The position numbers were made by a program, and so were the translations under genes. Below, piece after piece: positions 58,035 through 64,000 of a stretch of DNA of 64,000 bases. The DNA comes from an uncultured Clostridia bacterium (lineage in GTDB: Bacteria; Bacillota; Clostridia; UBA1381), in NCBI GenBank assembly GCA_934476675.1, contig CAKSOE010000007.1, forward strand, positions 1-64,000, given 5' to 3'. Below the pieces are notes generated by a model. The model was not told the origin of the DNA. It made no database searches and worked only from the letters and a program-made list of their open reading frames with translations. How positions within the stretch are numbered: the stretch's first letter is position 1; each line of letters starts with the position of its first letter.

Positions 58035-60056
58035 TCATTCAGCGTCTTCTTCGCCCTCAACTTCGATTGTTTCGTCAACCTCAACATCGGGGTCTGTTGA
58101 ATATACAAGAGTTTCACCCTCATTTACGGGTTCTTCCTCTTCTTCAACCTCGGGAGCTGCTTCTTCAGCTGCCGGAGCAATCAGCGCTCTGATGCTCAGG
58201 CTGATTTTCTTAGCTTCCCAATCGGTTTCGGTAACCTTTACCTCAACCTCTTCGCCTATTGTAAGAACATCCTCGGGCTTGCCGATTCTTCTGTCGGCAA
58301 TCTGCGAAATGTGGATAAGACCGTCAACGTTGGGAAGAATTTCCGCAAATGCACCGAACGGCATCATACGTACAATCTTAACCTTGATAACGTCTCCGAC
58401 ATGAATCTTATTCTGTGCGATTACCCACGGATCGTCCTCTGTCTTTTTATATCCCAAAGAAATCTTCTGAGTTTCGGGGTTCATATCCTTGATGTAAACC
58501 TCCAGAACATCGCCCACATTAACGATTTCCGACGGATGCTTAATCTTATTCCATGACAATTCGCTTATGTGAACAAGTCCGTCCACGCCGCCGATGTCAA
58601 CAAATGCACCGAACGATGTAAGCGACTTAACAGTACCTGTGTACTTCTTGCCTACTTCCGCTTCTGCCCAGAATTTTTCTTCTCTTTCTTTTCTTGCCGC
58701 TTCAAGAAGAACTCTTACCGAACCGATAACTCTTTTTCTTCTTTCGTCAATTTCAATAATCTTGAAATTAACCGTTTCGCCTACAAGGCTCTGGAGATCC
58801 TGTATAAATCTTTCCGATGCCTGACGTGCGGGAATAAATACCTGCGAACCGTCTGCCAATGCGATTACTCCTCCTTTTACAGCCTTGATAATTTTGCCTT
58901 CAAGAACCTCTCCGGATTCATAAGCCGCTTTGATTTTGTTCCAGCTTTCCATAGCTACCAATTTTTTTCTTGATAAAACTACTTTTCCCTCACCATCGTT
59001 TACGCCTACGACATAAACCTTGATCGTATCGCCTTCTTTTACAACATCAGACGGCTTAAGTGACGGATCGTCTGTCAGCTGATCAGCCGCAAGCTGTCCG
59101 TTATATTTAAAGCCGCCCAAATCAACGATGACTTCATTATTACGAACCTCTACAACCGTTCCTTCAACAACGTCTCCGTTATTAAGAGTCTTTGACGAAT
59201 ACTGCTCAAACAGCTCCGCAAAATTCTCTTCCTTCTGTAAGTTTTCACTCATAGCCTTTACTACCTCCTCGATAATACGGTGCGGCGTCGACGCCCCTGC
59301 CGTAATACCTATTTTATTATAACTTTTTTGAGGAATCTCCTCATATGTCTCGATATGATAAGCTTCGCCGCAGCGCTCTTTCGCAATCTCGAAAAGCTTT
59401 CTCGTGTTGGAGCTTTCGCGTCCGCCTATTACAATCATGCAATCCGATTCCTCCGAAAGCGCAGCTGTTTCCGTCTGCCTATCCTTCGTCGCACTACATA
59501 TTGTATCAAATATTAGGGTACTTTTGCAAGTTTTTTTTACATTTTGTACGATTTGACTAAAAATTTCTCGTTTTATTGTGGTTTGTGCCACAACACATAC
59601 GGGTTTTTTAGAAAATTTTTCGTCAATTTGCTCGTTTATGTCATAAATAACCAATGCACTGTTGCCGCACCACCCGTTTATGCCTTTAACCTCGGGGTGG
59701 TTTTTGTCGCCGACAATGACAATACCATACCCTTTATTATGATACTCAGACACAATTTTATGTATCTTTTCCACAAAAGGACAAGTGAGGTCAATATGCG
59801 GTCTGTTTCTGATTTTATCATACGTCTCTTTTCCGATCCCATGCGCACGGATTACTATTGTGTAACCGTCTGGAATATCGTCGGGATTGTCATATGCTAT
59901 GACGCCTTTTTCAGCCAAATCGCCGATTACCTGCGGATTATGGATAAGTGCGCCGAGTGTTGCAAGCTTTGTGCCGTTTTTGATTTCATCATAAACGCTG
60001 TTTACCGCACGTTTTACTCCGTAGCAGAAGCCTGCCGTTTTTGCCACCTTTATCAT
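58035..60056 (-). CDS. ispH-rpsA: fused IspH (HMBPP reductase) and ribosomal protein S1
   Basis: The 673-residue protein has an N-terminal IspH domain (residues 1-280) with the three cluster cysteines in GFCYGVKRAV (Cys12), LTCPFV and TICSATKDR. It converts HMBPP into IPP and DMAPP in the MEP isoprenoid pathway. The C-terminal half has four S1 RNA-binding domains (about 295-625) and an acidic tail rich in Glu. The same fusion is known in many Clostridia. It starts 15 bases after the plsC gene. It lies at the end of the SBP5-hutP-aroH-cmk-plsC operon. Confidence 0.96.
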   Translation of the reverse strand: MIKVAKTAGFCYGVKRAVNSVYDEIKNGTKLATLGALIHNPQVIGDLAEKGVIAYDNPDDIPDGYTIVIRAHGIGKETYDKIRNRPHIDLTCPFVEKIHKIVSEYHNKGYGIVIVGDKNHPEVKGINGWCGNSALVIYDINEQIDEKFSKKPVCVVAQTTIKREIFSQIVQNVKKTCKSTLIFDTICSATKDRQTETAALSEESDCMIVIGGRESSNTRKLFEIAKERCGEAYHIETYEEIPQKSYNKIGITAGASTPHRIIEEVVKAMSENLQKEENFAELFEQYSSKTLNNGDVVEGTVVEVRNNEVIVDLGGFKYNGQLAADQLTDDPSLKPSDVVKEGDTIKVYVVGVNDGEGKVVLSRKKLVAMESWNKIKAAYESGEVLEGKIIKAVKGGVIALADGSQVFIPARQASERFIQDLQSLVGETVNFKIIEIDERRKRVIGSVRVLLEAARKEREEKFWAEAEVGKKYTGTVKSLTSFGAFVDIGGVDGLVHISELSWNKIKHPSEIVNVGDVLEVYIKDMNPETQKISLGYKKTEDDPWVIAQNKIHVGDVIKVKIVRMMPFGAFAEILPNVDGLIHISQIADRRIGKPEDVLTIGEEVEVKVTETDWEAKKISLSIRALIAPAAEEAAPEVEEEEEPVNEGETLVYSTDPDVEVDETIEVEGEEDAE

Positions 60057-60071
60057 CAGAAGCTTCCTTTC

Positions 60072-60650
60072 TTATTCTGCCGCAAGTTTTTTTATTTCCG
60101 AGAGAATGTTATCCGCAATCTGCTGCGTTTCTTCGCCCGTAAGCTTTTGTCCGGCATATTCTTCAAGGGTTATGGGCTTTCCGTAGGAAACCGTTATTTT
60201 ATGCAGCCATTTATAATCACCGCTTATACACACCGGAACGACCGGAGCGGAGGTTCTGTGAGCAATCATTGCCACGCCGGGCTGTGCCTTTGAAGTCTTG
60301 CCGTTTCTGACCCTTGTTCCCTCCGGAAATATCAGCATGGCTTTTCCGTCCTTTAATATCGAAAACGCACACTTTATCGCGCTTATATCGCCCTTCCCCC
60401 TATGTATCGGAAATGCGCCGACGGTTTTTAAAAACCAGCCGAAAACCGGATTTTTAAACAGCTCCGCCTTTGCCATAAATGTCAGACGTCTGGGGCAGGT
60501 CATCGCCGCAATAACGGGATCGAAATTCGAACGGTGATTTACCGCAAAAATCACCCCGCCCTCCAACGGAACGTTATCCTTGCCCTCCGTTTTTACACGA
60601 AACACAAAAAACATTAAAAACCGCACAATCGCCGTAATTACATTATACAT
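60072..60650 (-). CDS. plsC: 1-acylglycerol-3-phosphate O-acyltransferase
   Basis: The 192-residue membrane-associated acyltransferase has the catalytic HX4D motif in NHRSNFDP (His39) and the FPEGTRVRNG substrate motif. It makes phosphatidic acid from lysophosphatidic acid for phospholipids. It starts right after the cmk stop codon, so it is cotranscribed with cmk. Confidence 0.94.
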   Translation of the reverse strand: MYNVITAIVRFLMFFVFRVKTEGKDNVPLEGGVIFAVNHRSNFDPVIAAMTCPRRLTFMAKAELFKNPVFGWFLKTVGAFPIHRGKGDISAIKCAFSILKDGKAMLIFPEGTRVRNGKTSKAQPGVAMIAHRTSAPVVPVCISGDYKWLHKITVSYGKPITLEEYAGQKLTGEETQQIADNILSEIKKLAAE

Positions 60651-61319
60651 TCAGTTCACCGCCTTTGATACAAGCTCTTTTATTTTCTCAACCGCCTCCT
60701 CAAAGGTCATATCGGAGGTATCGACTCTCACCGCGTCCGGAGCCTGCCTTAATGGCGCGGTTTTGCGTTCGCTGTCGTTTTTGTCGCGGTATTCTATGTC
60801 TTTTTTTATTGTTTCAAAATCACAGCCTATGCCTTTTTCGCACATTTCCTTATACCGCCTTTCCGCACGCGCTTCAGCCGACGCCGTAAGAAAAATTTTC
60901 ACCTGCGCATTCGGCAGCACATACGAGCATATATCTCTGCCGTCCATGATTACATTATTGCTTTTCGCCATTTCGCGCTGCATTTCCACAAGTTTTTTTC
61001 TGACCTCGGGAATCACCGCAACATCCGACGCTCCCAAAGAAACCTCGTCTGTTCTGATTTTTTCGGAGACATCCTCGCCGTTTAAGAAAATATGCTGTCC
61101 GCCGTCAAAATGCTTTATCTCAAGCTTTATATCATCAAGCCTTTCAATCAGCTTTTCGCTTTTACAGTCTATGCCGTTTCTTATCGCATACAGCGCAACG
61201 CTTCTGTACATTGCGCCCGTATCGATATACACAAATCCCAGATCCTGTGCCGCCGCCTTTGAAACAGTGCTTTTGCCTGCGCCTGCCGGCCCGTCTACCG
61301 CCACCGCTGTGTAGTTCAT
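60651..61319 (-). CDS. cmk: cytidylate kinase
   Basis: The 222-residue protein has the P-loop GPAGAGKSTVSKAAA and the motif VYIDTGAMYRSVALYA, with MDGRDICSYVLPNA and the LID region typical of CMP kinase. It phosphorylates CMP and dCMP. Its ATG overlaps the aroH stop by the ATGA arrangement; plsC follows without a gap. Confidence 0.97.
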   Translation of the reverse strand: MNYTAVAVDGPAGAGKSTVSKAAAQDLGFVYIDTGAMYRSVALYAIRNGIDCKSEKLIERLDDIKLEIKHFDGGQHIFLNGEDVSEKIRTDEVSLGASDVAVIPEVRKKLVEMQREMAKSNNVIMDGRDICSYVLPNAQVKIFLTASAEARAERRYKEMCEKGIGCDFETIKKDIEYRDKNDSERKTAPLRQAPDAVRVDTSDMTFEEAVEKIKELVSKAVN

Positions 61320-61699
61320 TTTGTTTCTCCCCTCTGCTTTGCAATTATATCGGGCCTTAAAGCCTTTGCGCCCCTTAGATATACCGGATATATATCATCA
61401 TTCGTTTTATCGGTATTAAACCGCACTATCACACGTATACACTTTTCAAGCGCACCCTCTATATCGGGCGCCGCCATATCCAGAAGCGGAACATTTGTTA
61501 TACCCATTCTGCGCACCGATGCCGCCGGAAATACCTTTGTCAGATCTTTTGTCACGGTGAATGTAACATCCACCATATCGGCGGTATCAATATCGTTTTT
61601 TTCGATTATTTCCCTTAACATTTCCTGCGATGCCGCAATAATTTCGTCTTTATCATTCTTCGGTACGGTTGTCGCACCCCTTACAGCTCTTATAGCCAT
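61316..61699 (-). CDS. aroH: chorismate mutase, AroH type
   Basis: The 127-residue protein has the AroH pattern AIRAVRGATTVPKNDKDEI with catalytic Arg7, DMVDVTFTVTKDLTKVFPA, VPLLDMAAPDI and CIRVIVRFNT. It converts chorismate to prephenate for Phe and Tyr. The length equals that of the monofunctional B. subtilis enzyme. RBS GGAGG. It overlaps cmk. Confidence 0.95.
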   Translation of the reverse strand: MAIRAVRGATTVPKNDKDEIIAASQEMLREIIEKNDIDTADMVDVTFTVTKDLTKVFPAASVRRMGITNVPLLDMAAPDIEGALEKCIRVIVRFNTDKTNDDIYPVYLRGAKALRPDIIAKQRGETK

Positions 61700-61723
61700 T
61701 TAACATCACCTCCGTTTGTTTAT

Positions 61724-62131
61724 TCAGACCGCTCTGTGTCCCATTCCGATAGTAACATCGTTAAGATTGAGCAAGCCTATCGCAAAGAACAGACACACGC
61801 TTATATGCCCCTCACTGCGTGCAATGCCTATTTTGCCGCCGAGATTAAGTCCCACGCATTTATCCACAATCATTTGCAGAGCTTCATGTGCCGCTCCGGC
61901 GACTGCACCCTCCTCGGCATGACTTTCGCCTATGAGATTTTCGCGTTTTGCCGCCACTACGGCACGTTCGAGAATTTTCGGCACTGCATTTGCAAAATCA
62001 CTGCCGAAATCAATCGCCACGGTTTTTATTCCGTTTTTTAGATAGTTAGCTTTAAGCTCGTTTTCCTCGTCACGTCCGCTTGTGAGCGCCATTTTTGCCG
62101 CCGCTCTGCTTGTTTCCTTACTTCCGTTCAT
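61724..62131 (-). CDS. hutP: HutP-family protein
   Basis: The 135-residue protein follows HutP: SRAAAKMALTSGRDEENELKANYLK, GESHAEEGAVAGAAHEALQM and GKIGIARSEGHISVCLFFAIGLLNLNDVTIGMGHRAV. In B. subtilis HutP binds RNA with histidine and Mg2+ to prevent termination in the hut operon. No hut gene is nearby; it sits between an HI0933-type oxidoreductase and aroH. The ATG at 62131 has GGGAGG five bases upstream. Confidence 0.9.
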   Translation of the reverse strand: MNGSKETSRAAAKMALTSGRDEENELKANYLKNGIKTVAIDFGSDFANAVPKILERAVVAAKRENLIGESHAEEGAVAGAAHEALQMIVDKCVGLNLGGKIGIARSEGHISVCLFFAIGLLNLNDVTIGMGHRAV

Positions 62132-62154
62132 GTAAACCTCCCGTTTTATATCAC

Positions 62155-63396
62155 TCAATGAGTGTAATTCTCTGTTTGCGCAGCGCTCATACCTGCAAGA
62201 TACCCCGTTGAAAACGCCGCCTGCAAATTAAATCCTCCGGTATAACCGTCCACATCTATGACCTCTCCGGCAAAATAAAGCCCCTTTACCTTTTTAGATT
62301 CCATGGTTGAAGGATTTATCTCCGACACCTTAACTCCGCCCGATGTAACAATTGCCTCCGCAACAGGGCGGAATTTTACAAGCGTAAGAGTAAGCCGCTT
62401 TATTTTTTCTGCCAACACCGCACGCTCCGCACGGGTGATTTCACACACCGTCTTATGCGGCTCTATCCCCGACATCTCCACGATTACCGGTATAAGCGCT
62501 TTCGGGAGCAAATCGTCAAGAGCATTTATCAGATGCTTTTTGCGGTATTTTTCAAAATCGCGCAGAATACGGATGTCAAGCTGTTCTTCACTCAATGCCG
62601 GTTTTAAATCTATTTCAAGACGGTAATGCTCTTTTCCTATATTTTTCAGATGTGCCGACATAGACAGCACAACGGGTCCCGACACTCCGAAATGCGTAAA
62701 AAGCATTTCACCGAAATCCTCGTACACCCTTCTGCCCTTTTGGTCAAACACACTCACCGCCGCATTTTTAAGCGACAGTCCCATAACGTCCTTTACCCAT
62801 TTTTCCTCCGTCACTATCGGAACAAGCGACGGCTTTATTTCCGTAACCGTATGCCCCGCCGATTTTGCAAAATCGTATCCGTCGCCCTCAGAGCCCGTCT
62901 GAGGGTACGAAACCCCACCGGTACATACAATCACTCTGTCGGCGTAAATGTTTTTCCCTGCCAGCTTTACGCCCCTCACAGCGCCATTCTCAACTGTTAT
63001 ATTCTTTACGCGTGCCGTAATAACGGAAACATTATCTTTTAAGGCATATTTTCTCAAGGCCTTTACAACGTCCTCCGCCTTGTCGCTTACGGGAAAAATT
63101 CTTCCGCCGCGCTCCATTTTTGTCTTAACTCCGTACTGTTCCAAAAGCCTTACAATATCGTCGTTTGTAAAGGTATACAGCGCACTGTACAGAAATTTCG
63201 GGTTTGTGGGATACATATTAATCATATCCTCTATGTCCGCCGAATTGGTTATGTTGCATCTGCCTTTTCCGGTAATGCGCAGTTTTTTGCCGAAAAAACC
63301 GTTTCTTTCGATAAGTATAACCTTTTCGGCGTCCTCTGCCGCGCGTCCGGCGGCAATCATTCCTGCCGCTCCCGCGCCTATAACTATTATTTTCAT
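62155..63396 (-). CDS. HI0933-like (YhiN family) FAD-dependent oxidoreductase
   Basis: The 413-residue flavoprotein begins with a dinucleotide-binding GAGAAGMIAAGRAAE and has the family signature KKLRITGKGRCNITN. CTGGVSYPQTGSEGDGYDFAKSAGH follows in the middle, and the late segment GLYFAGEVIDVDGYTGGFNLQAAF is for FAD contact. The substrate is not known. Its start overlaps the SBP5 gene stop (ATGA), so it is coupled to it, and hutP follows after 23 bases. Confidence 0.92.
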   Translation of the reverse strand: MKIIVIGAGAAGMIAAGRAAEDAEKVILIERNGFFGKKLRITGKGRCNITNSADIEDMINMYPTNPKFLYSALYTFTNDDIVRLLEQYGVKTKMERGGRIFPVSDKAEDVVKALRKYALKDNVSVITARVKNITVENGAVRGVKLAGKNIYADRVIVCTGGVSYPQTGSEGDGYDFAKSAGHTVTEIKPSLVPIVTEEKWVKDVMGLSLKNAAVSVFDQKGRRVYEDFGEMLFTHFGVSGPVVLSMSAHLKNIGKEHYRLEIDLKPALSEEQLDIRILRDFEKYRKKHLINALDDLLPKALIPVIVEMSGIEPHKTVCEITRAERAVLAEKIKRLTLTLVKFRPVAEAIVTSGGVKVSEINPSTMESKKVKGLYFAGEVIDVDGYTGGFNLQAAFSTGYLAGMSAAQTENYTH

Positions 63397-64000
63397 TCCT
63401 TAACGCTCCACATATTTGATACTCTGTAACAGCCGCTCACGGACGGCGAAACTCCGCTTTTCAGCTTATTTGAGCATAAAACGCTCTCCTTTTTGTAGCA
63501 TATCGGCACAAACGGCATATCCTCCGCAAGCTTTTTCCCAAGCTGCTGTGCTATTTCTCTGATTGCGTTCTCGTCCGTAGTCATTCCCATCTGCGAAATA
63601 AGCAGCTCCGCCTCGCTGCTGTCATAGGAAAAGCTGTTTTCGCCGTTCTTTATAAGCTTTTCCAAGTCCTGGTTTATGCCCGAATCGTATTCGCCGACAA
63701 ACATATCGAAATCATGACGGCTTATTTTCTGCAAATATGCCGCGTTTTTCTGCTCGTCAAGCGTTACTCTTATTCCACACTTTTCCAAGTCGCTTTTTAT
63801 CATTTTTGCCGCTGTCAAAAGCATTTCATTTTCCGAATCCGCAAGCAGAACAACCGAAAGCTTTTCCTTGCCCCTGCGCACCATATATCCGCTGCTGTCA
63901 AGCCCCCAGCCGGCATTGCCCAAATGCTCCATAGCCTTTTCCCTGCTGCTTTTCAGCTCATTTCCACCGCCATAAAGCCATGATGACGGGTTTATCATTG
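63393..64000 (-). CDS. ABC transporter substrate-binding protein, family 5 (partial)
   Basis: The C-terminal 200 residues of an oligopeptide-type SBP_bac_5 protein: AMEHLGNAGWGLDSSGYMVRRGKEKL, LLTAAKMIKSDLEKCGIRV and HDFDMFVGEY, then PFVPICYKKESVLC near the end. The N-terminus is beyond position 64000. It overlaps the FAD oxidoreductase gene by four bases (ATGA) and leads the hutP-aroH-cmk operon. Confidence 0.88.
   Translation of the reverse strand, partial: MINPSSWLYGGGNELKSSREKAMEHLGNAGWGLDSSGYMVRRGKEKLSVVLLADSENEMLLTAAKMIKSDLEKCGIRVTLDEQKNAAYLQKISRHDFDMFVGEYDSGINQDLEKLIKNGENSFSYDSSEAELLISQMGMTTDENAIREIAQQLGKKLAEDMPFVPICYKKESVLCSNKLKSGVSPSVSGCYRVSNMWSVKE

Overview
The window looks like chromosomal DNA of an anaerobic, low-to-mid GC Gram-positive bacterium of class Clostridia (gut type). 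The evidence is the fused IspH–ribosomal protein S1 gene, type III glutamine synthetase, GatCAB with an archaeal-type AspRS, a HutP-family protein in a cmk operon, FprA-type flavoprotein, short ferredoxins, RicT/YlbF proteins, SLH-domain surface protein, AGGAGG ribosome binding sites and many TTGACA-17-TATAAT promoters. I cannot name the genus from the sequence.

Region 1 (1-11983, minus strand) is the most unusual part. It holds at least eleven closely packed genes. They include counterparts of the Bacillus subtilis YdjG (zinc ribbon), YdjH (TPM domain) and YdjI (SPFH plus zinc ribbons) proteins, but no PspA. Mixed with them are a DUF4428 zinc-finger protein, a four-helix membrane protein, an LRR/SLH surface protein, two lipoproteins (one with HEAT-like repeats), two small zinc-ribbon proteins and a secreted protein of about 1312 residues with roughly 115 cysteines in its first ~550 residues. 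I read this as a cell-envelope system built around zinc-ribbon/cysteine modules; its function is unknown.

Region 2 (12000-18000) has a solute-binding lipoprotein paired with a membrane-anchored LuxR-type regulator and no transporter, an initiator tRNA-Met, and a GH88 unsaturated glucuronyl hydrolase facing an AraC regulator over interlocked promoters. Region 3 (18000-30400) is metabolic: glnN; a gatC-gatA-gatB-aspS operon for amidation of mischarged tRNA; cardiolipin synthase; FprA flavoprotein; and a ferredoxin-like protein divergent from a Crp/Fnr regulator with a palindrome in its leader, followed by tRNA-Lys.

Region 4 (about 30450-38640) is an A+T-rich integrated element. It has two adjacent serine recombinases, an HUH rolling-circle Rep, divergent XRE repressors with operator-like palindromes, and several unfamiliar small proteins: a transposase-N-terminal-like domain joined to a coiled coil, a protein of four 'WC' repeats, and a zinc-ribbon/membrane protein flanked by imperfect direct repeats. 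A truncated beta-lactamase-family gene lies at its right edge.

Region 5 (39000-64000) is core genome. It contains ricT, a ferredoxin, a clostripain-like lipoprotein whose expected catalytic His is Gln, an M18 aminopeptidase, a CmpB-type membrane protein with 18-residue coiled-coil repeats, galM, a repeat surface protein, the ylbF-mutS-mutL-miaA cluster with miaB, a metallophosphatase and DUF2161 pair, and the operon SBP5-HI0933-hutP-aroH-cmk-plsC-ispH/rpsA, which runs off the right edge. No rRNA, CRISPR array or IS with a complete transposase was seen.
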